From contig NZ_JAAGOW010000002.1 in the NCBI RefSeq assembly GCF_010499245.1, positions 930,001-994,000 on the forward strand: a DNA stretch of 64,000 nucleotides, in the 5' to 3' direction. Position numbers and translations under genes: made by a program. The notes under the pieces were generated by a model. The model was not told the origin of the DNA, made no database searches, and worked only from the letters and a program-made list of their open reading frames with translations. Every line of letters starts with the position of its first letter. Position 1 is the stretch's first letter. Below, piece after piece: positions 34,971 to 43,908 of this stretch. Source of the stretch: Variovorax sp. WS11. GTDB lineage: Bacteria > Pseudomonadota > Gammaproteobacteria > Burkholderiales > Burkholderiaceae_C.

Positions 34971-35936
34971 TCATTCCGCCTTGATGCGGAGTTCCTGCAC
35001 GAAGCGGCCCTCCTCGTCGAACATGCGGGCCGCGAAGGCCGTGTAGTCCGCGCTGTTCATGTACGCGAGCGGCTGGTCCTCGCGCTCCAGGACCTGCACG
35101 AAGGACGGATCGTTCATCGCCTTGCGGAACGCGCTGCCGAGCGCGGCGACCACCTTCGGGTCCATGCCCTTGGGGCCGCCGATGCCCCACGTCATCCTGG
35201 CCACGACATCGAGGCCCTGCTCGCGCACCGTCGGGATCATGGGCCGGCTCTTGAGGCGCGTGTCGGAGAAGATGCCCAGCGACCGGATCTTGCCGCCATC
35301 GGCAAGCGCGCCGAATCCGCCTTCGGCCGTGAAGTCGACGTGCCCGCCCAGCACGGCCGTGAAGGCTTCGGCCGCCCCCTTGTACGGGATCGCCGTCACC
35401 TCGATGCCGGCCGCCTTGGCGAGCCGCATGACGCTGATGTGGCCGCTGCCGCCCACGCCCGTGGTCGCGAAGGAGAGCTTGCCGGGATGGGCCTTCGCAT
35501 GCGCGACCAGGTCGTCCAGGTTCCTGAAGCGGGCGTCCTGCGCGACGCTCAGGCTGTAGACGTAAGAGGTCACGTTGACGATGTAGCTGAAGTCCTTTCG
35601 CGGGTCGTAGCTCACCTTCATCATGTGCGGCACCCGAAACAGGGTGCCCGGCAGCACGCCCAGCGTGTAGCCGTCCGGCGCGGCCTGCTGGAAGGCCGTC
35701 ACCGGCCCGAGCGTGCCGGACACGCCGGGACGGTTCTCGACCACGATGGGCTGGCCCAGTTCCTTCGAGGCCAGCTGTGCCAGGGCGCGCGCCTGGATGT
35801 CGGTCGCGCCGCCGGGCGCGAAGCCGACGACGAGGGTGATCGGCTTGGCCGGGAAGGCCTGGGCGAAGGCGCTGCCGCTGAGCAGGCAGGCGCATGCGCC
35901 GAACGCAACGGCGAGTGGGCGGAAATCCAGGAACAT
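34971..35936 (-). CDS. Bug-family (TctC) periplasmic solute-binding protein
   Basis: 321 residues, signal peptide ending SAFAQA and the signature FPAKPITLVVGFAPGGATDIQARALA. The ligand loop is APGGATD. It lies between the SDR gene (22 bases upstream) and the CoA-transferase (eight bases downstream), so its ligand is probably the carboxylate activated by that transferase. A second Bug receptor heads the same operon. Confidence 0.9.
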   Translation of the reverse strand: MFLDFRPLAVAFGACACLLSGSAFAQAFPAKPITLVVGFAPGGATDIQARALAQLASKELGQPIVVENRPGVSGTLGPVTAFQQAAPDGYTLGVLPGTLFRVPHMMKVSYDPRKDFSYIVNVTSYVYSLSVAQDARFRNLDDLVAHAKAHPGKLSFATTGVGGSGHISVMRLAKAAGIEVTAIPYKGAAEAFTAVLGGHVDFTAEGGFGALADGGKIRSLGIFSDTRLKSRPMIPTVREQGLDVVARMTWGIGGPKGMDPKVVAALGSAFRKAMNDPSFVQVLEREDQPLAYMNSADYTAFAARMFDEEGRFVQELRIKAE

Positions 35937-35958
35937 GCTTTGGCTCCAGTTGCGAAGA

Positions 35959-36714
35959 TCAGCTCATCGACTGGCCGCCATTGACGTCCAGGCAGGTGCC
36001 GGTGATGAAGCCGGCGTCCTCCGACACCAGGAAGGCGATGGCGGCGCCCAGCTCGCGCGCCGATCCTCCCCGGCCGACGGGGGTGCGCGCCACGAGTGCC
36101 TCGAGCAGCTGCGGCGTCAGCTGGCCGGTCATGTCGGACATCACGAGTCCCGGCGCGACCGAGTTGCAGGTGATGCCGTGCTTCGAGAAATCGTTCGCGA
36201 TGGAGCGCGACAGGCCGAGCACCGCGGCCTTGGTCGTGGCGTAGGACGGTCCCGCCTGGTGGGGGTTGTACCGGCCGGCGCGCGAGGAGATGTTGACGAT
36301 GCGCCCCCACTTCTGTTCCACCATGCCGGGGAGGAACTGCCGCGCCATCAGCATGGGCGCCGTGACGTTGATCCGGTGTACCAGGCTCCACTCGTCAAGC
36401 GACATCTCGAGCACGTTGTGCGACCGGCCCTCGTGCTTCACCGTGATCGCGGCGTTGTTGACGACGATGGTGGCGGGCTGCCAGCCGTTCTCCTCGATGC
36501 TGCTCGCCACCAGGGCCGGCGCGCCCTCCTCCAGCAGGTCGACGACGACGGCCATCATTTCTCCCTGGCGCGCGAACCGGTCCTTCGCCTTCGCCAGCCG
36601 CGCTTCATCGCGGTCGACCAGGACGACCTTGCGCCCGTGCTCCAGCAGGTTCTCGACCACGCCTTGGCCGATGGTTCCGGCGGCACCCGTGACAACGGCG
36701 ACACGTTCTGTCAT
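35959..36714 (-). CDS. Short-chain dehydrogenase/reductase (FabG-like)
   Basis: 251 residues. Cofactor motif VVTGAAGTIGQG (8-18), NNAA (86-89) and the catalytic triad S143/S144, Y158, K162 (SYATTKAA) define a classical SDR; the C-terminus FITGTCLDVNGGQSMS is FabG-like. D35 after the second strand (VLVDRDEARL) suggests NAD rather than NADP. Its natural substrate, probably a secondary alcohol or ketone in the same pathway as the neighbouring CoA enzymes, is unknown. Confidence 0.9.
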   Translation of the reverse strand: MTERVAVVTGAAGTIGQGVVENLLEHGRKVVLVDRDEARLAKAKDRFARQGEMMAVVVDLLEEGAPALVASSIEENGWQPATIVVNNAAITVKHEGRSHNVLEMSLDEWSLVHRINVTAPMLMARQFLPGMVEQKWGRIVNISSRAGRYNPHQAGPSYATTKAAVLGLSRSIANDFSKHGITCNSVAPGLVMSDMTGQLTPQLLEALVARTPVGRGGSARELGAAIAFLVSEDAGFITGTCLDVNGGQSMS

Positions 36715-36741
36715 TTCTCGCTTCCTTTCGATTGAATGGGC

Positions 36742-37341
36742 TCAGCGCGGCAGGCCCGTGAGGGGCGAATGCACCGGCGGCAGGGTGGGCAACAGCTTCT
36801 CGCGGCATTCCTCGACGGTGATCACCTCGGCCGGATCGCACTTGGCGATCCGGCGGTCGGTGCCGCGATAGACCCGTTCCTCGACGACGCGGGCCTGGTC
36901 GTCGTAGGGCCAGGACATCATCTGCGTGGTGGTCACCAGGTACATCGCACCGGGGTCGTCGATGTCGTCGCCCTGCTCGCGCAGCAGCGATCCGGGCCAG
37001 AAGCGGTGCTGCACGTACTCGGTCATGAAGCCATGGTCGTTCACCATGATCGAGCCCTCGCCGTGCACGATGACGTTGCAGTTCAGGCGGGCGTAGCTTT
37101 CGTACTCCTGCTGCACGGCCGCCATGCCGTCGACGACGCGCAGGCCCTTGCCCGGCGTGTGGAAGCGGTACACCGGATGCGCAACCATCATGTCCGGCGC
37201 GAGGATGCCTTCCCACAGCCCGCAGACTTCGAGGTTGGCGTGGCGGATGTAGTTCTTCAGGATCGCCCTGTGGCGTGGGTTGTCGGTACGGGCCAGGGCT
37301 GTGTCCACCTCGTGGAGGCGCCGGGTGATGTCGAGCTTCAT
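36742..37341 (-). CDS. SnoaL/NTF2-like protein of unknown function
   Basis: 199 residues without a signal peptide. The layout (N-terminal helices HRAILKNYIRHANLEVCGLWEGIL, then strands with MVAHPVYRFHTPGKG, NVIVHGEGSIMVNDHGFMTEYV and MYLVTTTQMMSWPYDD) fits a cone-shaped NTF2/SnoaL fold, seen in small hydratases, isomerases or non-catalytic binders. I do not recognise the exact family. It stands between the first Bug gene (18 bases) and the SDR (27 bases), inside the operon. Confidence 0.65.
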   Translation of the reverse strand: MKLDITRRLHEVDTALARTDNPRHRAILKNYIRHANLEVCGLWEGILAPDMMVAHPVYRFHTPGKGLRVVDGMAAVQQEYESYARLNCNVIVHGEGSIMVNDHGFMTEYVQHRFWPGSLLREQGDDIDDPGAMYLVTTTQMMSWPYDDQARVVEERVYRGTDRRIAKCDPAEVITVEECREKLLPTLPPVHSPLTGLPR

Positions 37342-37359
37342 GTGTTCGCGTGCCGTTCT

Positions 37360-38346
37360 TCAGTTGTCCATCGAGATGCCGAGGCGCTTGACGATGGCCC
37401 CGTAGCTGGCGGTCTCCTTCGCCGTTTCCGCCTTCGTTTCCGCGGGCGGCATGTAGGCGGGGATCAGCTCCATCTCGATCAGCCACTTGGAGATCTTCGG
37501 GGTCTGCACCGCGGCCTTCAGCGCGGCGCTCAGCTTGTCGACGATCTCCGGCGGCGTGCCGGGCGGCGCGTAGGCCGCATACCAGCCGATCGCGGAGAAG
37601 CCGGGGTAGCCCGATTCGGCGATCGTCGGAACGTCCGGGAAGTTGGGCAGGCGCTTGTCGCTGGCCACCGCCAGCAGCCTGATCTTGCCGGCCTTGATGT
37701 GCTGCAGCGGCGTCGCGGGGTCGAGCATGGCCACGCTGACCTGGCCGGACAGCATGTCCTGGATCGCGGGTGCGCTGCCCTTGTAGGGCACATGGACCAT
37801 CTTCTCGAGTCCGGCGCGCTGGCGGAAGACTTCCATCATCAGGTGGATGGGCGTGCCCGCCCCGGGGCTGGCGAAGGCGGTGCTGTTGTCCGACTTGATG
37901 CGCTGGATGAACTCCTTCAGGTTGTTCGCCGGATAGTCGGCGCGCACGATGATCCCGAAGGGAATGTCGGCCAGCCGCGCCACCGCTTCCAGCTTCTCGG
38001 GGTTGTAGGGCGGCCGCTTGAACAGTTGGTGGTTGATGGTGACGCCTTCGGTCCCGAAGATCGCGAAGGTGTGCCCATCCGGCGCGGCCGCGGTCAGCGC
38101 CTGCATCGCGGGCACGCTCTGGCCGCCCGGGCGGTTGTCCACGATCACGGGCTGGCCGAGGGTCGCCGTCAGCTCCAGGCCCAGCTGGCGCGCAAAGCCG
38201 TCCCCCGCGCCGCCCGGGCTGTAGGGCAGGATGATCCTGATCGGCTTGCTGGGGTAGCCGGAAGCGGACTGCGCATGCGCAATCGCTGCGGCCGAGCACA
38301 TGAGCGCGCCGGCGGCGGCCATGGAAAGAAGGTGCTTGAGCCTCAT
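37360..38346 (-). CDS. Bug-family (TctC) periplasmic solute-binding protein
   Basis: 328 residues, signal peptide ending IAHAQ and signature YPSKPIRIILPYSPGGAGDGFARQLG. The ligand loop is SPGGAGD, different from the other three Bug proteins of the window. It is the first gene of the seven-gene minus-strand unit and is divergent from the glycosidase gene across 174 bases that hold a CGCGCG-CTAA-CGCGCG hairpin. Confidence 0.9.
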   Translation of the reverse strand: MRLKHLLSMAAAGALMCSAAAIAHAQSASGYPSKPIRIILPYSPGGAGDGFARQLGLELTATLGQPVIVDNRPGGQSVPAMQALTAAAPDGHTFAIFGTEGVTINHQLFKRPPYNPEKLEAVARLADIPFGIIVRADYPANNLKEFIQRIKSDNSTAFASPGAGTPIHLMMEVFRQRAGLEKMVHVPYKGSAPAIQDMLSGQVSVAMLDPATPLQHIKAGKIRLLAVASDKRLPNFPDVPTIAESGYPGFSAIGWYAAYAPPGTPPEIVDKLSAALKAAVQTPKISKWLIEMELIPAYMPPAETKAETAKETASYGAIVKRLGISMDN

Positions 38347-38443
38347 GGGAACTCCACGGAATGTTCGGGATGTCGTTGTGTCCGGGGAGTGTCGGCCGCG
38401 CCTCCTGCAGTTTCAATTTGCCATTTCGTAACGGGCACTTCAG

Positions 38444-38459
38444 CGCGCGCTAACGCGCG
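38444..38459. repeat. Small inverted repeat in a divergent promoter region
   Basis: CGCGCG, loop CTAA, CGCGCG: a perfect six-base stem midway between the divergent Bug operon and the glycosidase gene. It may be an operator or an mRNA hairpin in the leader of the glycosidase gene; nothing else in the 174-base gap is recognisable. Confidence 0.3.
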
Positions 38460-38520
38460 GGTTTACCCTTGCGCGAATGCCCCGGAAAAATCAGCACCCG
38501 CTGGCAACGACCTACGACCC

Positions 38521-39705
38521 ATGACCCATCTCGACGTCCCCGCCCTCGCCATGATCGACCGCTGCGCCCAGGCCTCGCTCGATCTCCTGCAGCGCAACCT
38601 GACCCCGCACGGCATCCTGGCCGCCAGCCGCACCGAGGCGGCCGAGGCGCGGCGCTACACGCGCATCTTCGGGCGCGATGCCGCGATCTGCGTGATGGCG
38701 ATGTGCGGCAGCGGCGTGCCCGCGCTGGAGCAGGGCGCGGTGGCGAGCCTCGACGCGCTGGCGGCGCAGCAGGCGGCCAACGGACAGATCCCCAAGTACG
38801 TGGACCCCGAGGGCCGCGATGCCGACTTCTGGTACCTGGGCTGCATCGACGCCACCTTGTGGTGGCTGATCGCGGTGGACCATGTGCGCCGCCATGGCAG
38901 CGTCGGCCCGTCGCACTGGAGCAGCGGCGTGGACCGAGCGATCGGCTGGCTGCTGGCGCAGGAGCACCAGCACTTCCGGCTGCTGCAGCAGAACGAGGCC
39001 AGCGACTGGGCCGACATCATGCCGCGCTCTGGCTATGTGCTGTACACCAACACGCTGTGGTACGAGGTCAAGCGCCGCTACGCGCTCGAGCACGCCGAGG
39101 AGACGCGGTACCACTTCAACCACCTGTTCAATCCCTTCCAGCGCGAGCTGCCCAAGTACCACCGGGCGCGGCTGCTGCGGCACTATGCGCGCCGCGGCCG
39201 GCGCGACCCCGGCCTGTACCTGAGCTTCGTCAATCTCTCGGTGGTCGGCCACGAAGGGGACGTGTTCGGCAACATCCTGGCGATCCAGAGCGGACTGGCG
39301 GATACCGCCATGGCCTACCGCATCGTCGAGACCCTCAGCGCGGCGAATGCCAGCGTGCCGTATCCGGTGCGCGTGGTGCTGCAACCGCTGACGCCCCAGC
39401 ACCCGCTGTGGCGGCTCTACATGGGACGGCACCAGCAGAACCTCGTGCACCAGTACCACAACGGCGGCATCTGGCCCTTCGTCGGCGGATTCTGGGTGTT
39501 GATGCTGGCGCGGCTGGGGCTGCACGCGCCGGCCTGGTCCGAGCTCGCGCGGCTGGCGCAGGTGAATGCGCTCAACGACTGGCGCTTCACCGAGTGGTTC
39601 CACGGCCGGACACTGGCGCCGCGGGGGATGGCCGGCCAGAGCTGGAATGCGGCGACCTTCCTGCTGGCCAGGCGGGCGCTGCGGGGCGACGCGGCGGGCT
39701 GGTGA
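38521..39705 (+). CDS. Six-hairpin (alpha/alpha)6 glycoside hydrolase-like protein
   Basis: 394 residues, no signal peptide. YTRIFGRDAAICVMAM, IPKYVDPEGRDADFWYLGCIDATLWWLIAV, NEASDWADIMPRSGYVLYTNTLWYEVKRR and NGGIWPFVGGFWV resemble the barrel of neutral invertase (GH100) and amylo-alpha-1,6-glucosidase (debranching-enzyme C-domain) proteins. The Asp/Glu-rich loops FGRD, GCID and NEASDW are candidate catalytic or sugar-binding positions. Cytosolic sugar hydrolysis is likely, the substrate open. It converges with the TAXI gene 22 bases on and has no operon partner. Confidence 0.75.
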   Translation: MTHLDVPALAMIDRCAQASLDLLQRNLTPHGILAASRTEAAEARRYTRIFGRDAAICVMAMCGSGVPALEQGAVASLDALAAQQAANGQIPKYVDPEGRDADFWYLGCIDATLWWLIAVDHVRRHGSVGPSHWSSGVDRAIGWLLAQEHQHFRLLQQNEASDWADIMPRSGYVLYTNTLWYEVKRRYALEHAEETRYHFNHLFNPFQRELPKYHRARLLRHYARRGRRDPGLYLSFVNLSVVGHEGDVFGNILAIQSGLADTAMAYRIVETLSAANASVPYPVRVVLQPLTPQHPLWRLYMGRHQQNLVHQYHNGGIWPFVGGFWVLMLARLGLHAPAWSELARLAQVNALNDWRFTEWFHGRTLAPRGMAGQSWNAATFLLARRALRGDAAGW

Positions 39706-39727
39706 GGCCGCGCGCTCCCGCCTGCCA

Positions 39728-40828
39728 TCACCGGTTGCAAATGCCCAAGACCAGCTCCTGCTCCGTGCAGGGACGCTGGGGTTGCGGGGCTTGTTGGGAT
39801 TGCGGCTTGGCAAAGGCCCCGGTGCGCGACACCGCCATCTGGCCGGCGATGCAGGCACGCAGCCGCTTCTCCATCGGCGGGTAGTAGCGCCATCCCTGGC
39901 CCAGCGCCGGCAGTTCCAGGCGCACCTGCTTCCACTTGGGATGTCCGTTGGCCTGGAGCTTGTCGAAGTTGGTGCAGAGCGACTCGGCGAAGCGGCTCAG
40001 GTTGCCGACCGTGGACTGCAGGCCATAGTCGTAGGTGACCAGGTAGGCCTTGATGGTCAGCGTGGGAATGTCGGCCGTGAGCCAGTTGGCGTAGCTCGTC
40101 GCGCGGATGGTCGCGGGAAAGTAGGTCTTCGTCACCCGCGCGGTTTCCGGCGCCTTCTCGTCCAGCTTCAGGATCTTGATGAAGTTGCGCGCCTCGGGCT
40201 TCATGTCGGTGAACAGCTTGGCGGGCTGGCCGGCCACGATGATGGCGACGTCGATCGACTTGTCGACGGTGAGTCTGGCGAGCGCCTCCTCGTTGCTCAG
40301 GTACTGCGCGTTGGCGGCCGGTATGGGCTCGCCGAACATCAGCTGGTAGAGCGTTCTCGCGCTGAGCGCCGTGCCGCTGCCGAGCGGGCCGACGCCGAGC
40401 TTCTTGTCCCTGATCTCGTGGATGTTGTTCAGGGGCGAGTCGGCGCGGGCGACGAAGTAGATCTCTTCGTCATAGAGCGGCAGGATGAGGCGCAGCGGCC
40501 GGATGATGTTGCCCGCATCGGCGCTGCCGGCCTTCGCTTCGTCGAGGAAGGCTTGGTAGACGTCGGACTGCACCAGCGCAAGCTTGACGCCCGGCTCGAA
40601 GCGCATGCGATGCACGTTCTCGGCCGAGCCCTTCGACTCCAGCACTTCCAGATCGATGCCGGCGGGATCGGCCACCCACTTGGCGAGGTCGCGGCCGATC
40701 TGGATGTAGGTGCCGGTCTTCGACGCGGTGACGATCTTGTACTCGGTCCTGGTCGCCGGCGGCGCAGAGACAGCCGCAGGCAGGAAGGCCATCAACATCA
40801 GCCCCGTCAGCAGTGATCGGATCGTCAT
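39728..40828 (-). CDS. TAXI-family TRAP transporter solute-binding protein
   Basis: 366 residues with a signal peptide (about 1-21). EYKIVTASKTGTYIQIGRDLAKWV and KLGVGPLGSGTALSARTLYQLMFGE are characteristic of TAXI (TRAP-associated extracytoplasmic immunogenic) proteins. The C-terminus is unusual: a Gln/Pro-rich tail ends in RPCTEQELVLGICNR with two cysteines. No TRAP membrane subunits are encoded nearby. It follows a zinc-ribbon membrane protein and a propeller-like protein on the same strand, so it may serve as a sensor or partner of those rather than of a transporter; this is inference. Confidence 0.85.
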   Translation of the reverse strand: MTIRSLLTGLMLMAFLPAAVSAPPATRTEYKIVTASKTGTYIQIGRDLAKWVADPAGIDLEVLESKGSAENVHRMRFEPGVKLALVQSDVYQAFLDEAKAGSADAGNIIRPLRLILPLYDEEIYFVARADSPLNNIHEIRDKKLGVGPLGSGTALSARTLYQLMFGEPIPAANAQYLSNEEALARLTVDKSIDVAIIVAGQPAKLFTDMKPEARNFIKILKLDEKAPETARVTKTYFPATIRATSYANWLTADIPTLTIKAYLVTYDYGLQSTVGNLSRFAESLCTNFDKLQANGHPKWKQVRLELPALGQGWRYYPPMEKRLRACIAGQMAVSRTGAFAKPQSQQAPQPQRPCTEQELVLGICNR

Positions 40829-40910
40829 GCCGGCTCCTTCGAGGATGGTTCCTCATGGTTGTGACGAGGGCACCGGGCCATGGCCCTGCAGCCCGCACTG
40901 CCCGGGCCGT

Positions 40911-41792
40911 TCACCGCCCGCTCCCGGCAGCGCACAGGGCCAGGGCCGCGAGCGCCGCGTTGCACTCGCTCTTCTCGGGCTCCTGCACGGCGACCGGCGG
41001 CGCGGGCGCGACGGCGACCGGCGCTTGCGCTGCCGGCGGCGCCTTGGCCACGGACGGGGCGGGAGCGCCGAGGGCCAGCGATCGGGTCGCCTTCAGGGTG
41101 GCTTCGCGCAGTTCTTCCTGCCTGGCCAGTTGTTCCTGCATTCGGCGATCGAGCGCATCGCTCAACTCGCGCACACCGGGATGGCCGGGATAGGCGGCGG
41201 CCAGCACGGCCAGCTCGCGCTCCGTGGCGATGAAATCGCCTCGGGCCAGTGCGCTCTGCGCCTGGGCCAGCTGCGCCGTCAGTGCGCGCGACCTGGCCGT
41301 CTCGTTCTCCTGGCTGGAACGGACATAGCCGAGGACCAGGGCGAGCACGGTCGCGACCATCACCGCACCGATCGCCGCGTACTTCAGGATCGGGGCGCGC
41401 CGCGGCACCAGCGGTCGGGGCTGCACGGTCGTGATCGTGGCCGGCAGGTCGTCGGGCCATTCGAAGGCGGCAGGAACGATGTGGGCGATGTCGAGGGCCC
41501 CGTCTTCCTCGGCATCGCCACCCGCGTCGAGGATGGCGGGAAGCTCGGTCTTCTCCCCGGCGTCGCGCCGCGGCATGGCCGGCGCCTCTTGCGCCAATGG
41601 CCCCCCCGGCTCGGCGCGATCGGGTGCCGTGCGTCCGGGCCCGACGGCGGCGTTGGCCGCCTCGTGTCCCCACGGAGGGGCCTCGTTCTCGCTGCCGCAG
41701 TAGGGGCAGAACTTGACGCGCCCATGCAGCAGCTGAGCACAACGCCTGCACGGCTGCGAGAGCGCCAGATCCAGTTCAGCCAGATTCGCCAT
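40911..41792 (-). CDS. Zinc-ribbon single-pass membrane protein of unknown function
   Basis: 293 residues from the ATG used (a longer reading adds 12 unlikely residues). A CxxC...CxxC zinc ribbon (C15, C18, C29, C32; PCRRCAQLLHGRVKFCPYCGS) is followed by a low-complexity acidic/proline linker, one membrane helix (about 135-157), a coiled coil (QENETARSRALTAQLAQAQSALARG..., about 160-225) and an Ala/Pro-rich region ending in two cysteines. Cytoplasmic zinc ribbon and periplasmic coiled coil are the likely topology. It is 82 bases upstream of the TAXI gene. Confidence 0.75.
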   Translation of the reverse strand: MANLAELDLALSQPCRRCAQLLHGRVKFCPYCGSENEAPPWGHEAANAAVGPGRTAPDRAEPGGPLAQEAPAMPRRDAGEKTELPAILDAGGDAEEDGALDIAHIVPAAFEWPDDLPATITTVQPRPLVPRRAPILKYAAIGAVMVATVLALVLGYVRSSQENETARSRALTAQLAQAQSALARGDFIATERELAVLAAAYPGHPGVRELSDALDRRMQEQLARQEELREATLKATRSLALGAPAPSVAKAPPAAQAPVAVAPAPPVAVQEPEKSECNAALAALALCAAGSGR

Positions 41793-41846
41793 GGTCGAAG
41801 AACAAAGGTCAGTGCAAGAACGCCTCACATACGCGGCCGGTCGTCC

Positions 41847-43352
41847 TCAGGAGTCGATCCGCCAGCCCGGCAGCCGACGCTGGCCCGGGTGATAGAGATA
41901 CAGGTGGCCCGCATAGACGAAGGGCCGGGTCGCCCACGGCCGCGGCAGCCTGGCCACCCAGAACTGCACATCGCGCTCGCCGTGCAGTTCGAATGTGGTG
42001 GTGCAGGCGTCGCTCGACGCGAAGAGGCTCTCGACCGATCCGGGACTCGACACGCGTGCGCACAGCACCGTGGACGACGAGGTCGACTCCAGCAGGGGGA
42101 TGATCACTTCGCCGGAGGGTTCGGAATCCAGGCCGTCGTCGGCATCGAACCAGGGCGCGATCCGCAGGCGTGCATCGAGCTGGAAGCAGGCCGCCCCGGT
42201 GCTCAGGCGTGGCGAACTGGCCGGCCGGATTTCCGGCTCGCCGCGGCCCAGTTGAACGAAGACGAACCGCTGCCCCTCGTCGTCCTGCTGCGTGCACTGC
42301 TGCCAGAGGTGGCCGCTGCGGGACAGGTAGGGGCTGCCCAGCTCGAAGCTCGGCGTGATGCCCGCCGGCCATGGCAGGAGCGATGCCTCCAGCGCGTCGC
42401 CGTTGCCCGGCTTGACGATCAGCTGGCCCGCGGACGACATCCACACGATCTGCCGCCGATCGGCCAGCGGACGGACCCATTTCGCCGACGCGGCATCGAG
42501 CGCCGGCCCATCGACGCGGCGGAGTGCGGCGCCGGCCGGGTCGAAGACATGGACCCCCAGCTTGCCGTCATCGTCCAGCATGGGCACATGCACCCTGCCC
42601 TGCCACAGGATCGGCGCGCCCAGGCAGCGTGCGCCGAGGGTGCGCGATTCATAGGTCCGGGCGATCAGGTTGATGGAGACGATGGCCAGGCCGGCATCGG
42701 TCGGCATGAAGATCCGCGTGGCGCCTTGCGGGTCTTGCACCGCCATGCCCCAGGCCTCCTCGCCGAGGGAGCTTCCGACGAGCGCGTGCACCGCGCCGCA
42801 GCGAAGCTCCAGCCAGCGCTCCGAGTGCGGCAGCCATTGGTGGATGCGCCCCCGCGAATGCTCCACGGCGAGCAGCCGGGCATCGCAGGTCTGGCATGCG
42901 GCGACCAGGAATTGATAGTGTCCCGCCGGAGGCGCCGCCAACTGGCGGTCCGGAAGAGACTCGATGCCGAGCGTCGAGCGCAACGCCAGCGGCGCGGCGG
43001 TCAGGCGCAGCCCTTGCGGCGGATCCTCGATGGCACTGTCGCCACCGAAGGGCGGCAGCCACGCGTCCCGATGGGCGACGGACGGCGCGGGCAGCGCCTT
43101 GCCCGTCACGGGAGAGAACTTGAAGGCCCCCGGATAGAGCGCCACGGGCTTGCCCGCCCGATCCGCTCCCTCGACGCTCACGCGCGCACCGACGAGGGTC
43201 GCCAGGTCGAGCGCGTCGCACGCCGCCGGGGGCGCGCCCCATCCCTTGTAGTCGGCAAGCTCAAAGGCGCCCGTGGTCGGATTGCGCGACCAGGTTTGGT
43301 CGCCAACCGCCCAATGCTCGATCTGAAGCGCCGAGGCCAGCCATGTGGACAT
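41847..43352 (-). CDS. Propeller-like protein of unknown function
   Basis: 501 residues, no signal peptide or membrane segment. Repeated strand-rich blocks with Trp and Asp turns (for example GRIHQWLPHSERWLELRCG, GAPILWQGRVHVPMLDDDGKLGVHVFDP, RQIVWMSSAGQLIVKPGNG, RPFVYAGHLYLYHPGQRRLPGWR) suggest a beta-propeller, without clear WD40 or Kelch signatures. CQTCDARLL may bind metal. It starts in the most AT-rich stretch of the region and is followed 54 bases later by the zinc-ribbon gene. I do not recognise it; a structural or binding role is inferred from fold only. Confidence 0.65.
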   Translation of the reverse strand: MSTWLASALQIEHWAVGDQTWSRNPTTGAFELADYKGWGAPPAACDALDLATLVGARVSVEGADRAGKPVALYPGAFKFSPVTGKALPAPSVAHRDAWLPPFGGDSAIEDPPQGLRLTAAPLALRSTLGIESLPDRQLAAPPAGHYQFLVAACQTCDARLLAVEHSRGRIHQWLPHSERWLELRCGAVHALVGSSLGEEAWGMAVQDPQGATRIFMPTDAGLAIVSINLIARTYESRTLGARCLGAPILWQGRVHVPMLDDDGKLGVHVFDPAGAALRRVDGPALDAASAKWVRPLADRRQIVWMSSAGQLIVKPGNGDALEASLLPWPAGITPSFELGSPYLSRSGHLWQQCTQQDDEGQRFVFVQLGRGEPEIRPASSPRLSTGAACFQLDARLRIAPWFDADDGLDSEPSGEVIIPLLESTSSSTVLCARVSSPGSVESLFASSDACTTTFELHGERDVQFWVARLPRPWATRPFVYAGHLYLYHPGQRRLPGWRIDS

Positions 43353-43446
43353 TCACCCAGTGTAATGACTTAGTTTTCTTATGGACATCATTCGTATTGA
43401 GGGGAATCACCAACTCCGCAACACCGCGCGCGGGTTTAGATCGAGC

Positions 43447-43836
43447 TCAAACCAGCCGCGTCTCGATCTCCGTTTTCACCTCGGACATCAGCCGATGCAG
43501 TGGGCATTTCCCCGCCACCCGCAGCAGGGCCGCCTTCTGCTCCTCGCTCAACGCGCCGGTAACGTGCAGCGTGGAGTCGAGCTTGTAGAGCCCTTGCCGC
43601 TCCTGGCTGTCGTCGCGGTTCACCACCACCTCGATCTCCTCCACCGGGATGCCCTTGTGCTGCGCATAGACCAGCACCGTGAGCGCCTTGCAGGCGGCCA
43701 GCGCGGAGTCGTAGAGGTCATGCGGCGTGGGGCCCGCGTCGTGCTCGCCGCCGGTGTCCACCGCGATCTCGTGGGCGCGGACCTTGAGGATGTGGCGGGT
43801 GCCGGTGATGCCGTCGCGTCGAACGGTGATGCTCAT
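43447..43836 (-). CDS. OsmC-family peroxiredoxin-like protein
   Basis: 129 residues. The two family cysteines are in SALAACKALTVLVYAQHKG and VAGKCPLHRLMS; GGEHDAGPTPHDLYDSALAACKA is typical of the OsmC/YhfA group. OsmC proteins reduce organic hydroperoxides with these cysteines. It is divergent from ureD across 72 bases with a perfect dyad between them. Confidence 0.9.
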   Translation of the reverse strand: MSITVRRDGITGTRHILKVRAHEIAVDTGGEHDAGPTPHDLYDSALAACKALTVLVYAQHKGIPVEEIEVVVNRDDSQERQGLYKLDSTLHVTGALSEEQKAALLRVAGKCPLHRLMSEVKTEIETRLV

Positions 43837-43882
43837 GAGGGTTCCTTGGTTGCGGATGAACGATGGACGATCGTATAGCGCG

Positions 43883-43896
43883 GGTGTGCTCACACC
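43883..43896. promoter_or_regulatory. Operator-like dyad between divergent OsmC and ureD genes
   Basis: GGTGTG (43883-43888), centre CT, CACACC (43891-43896): perfect six-base arms about 12 bases before the ureD ATG and 46 bases from the OsmC start. Short symmetric dyads at this place are typical of dimeric repressor sites; the regulator is unknown. Confidence 0.3.
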
Positions 43897-43908
43897 TACA
43901 CTCGCCCC

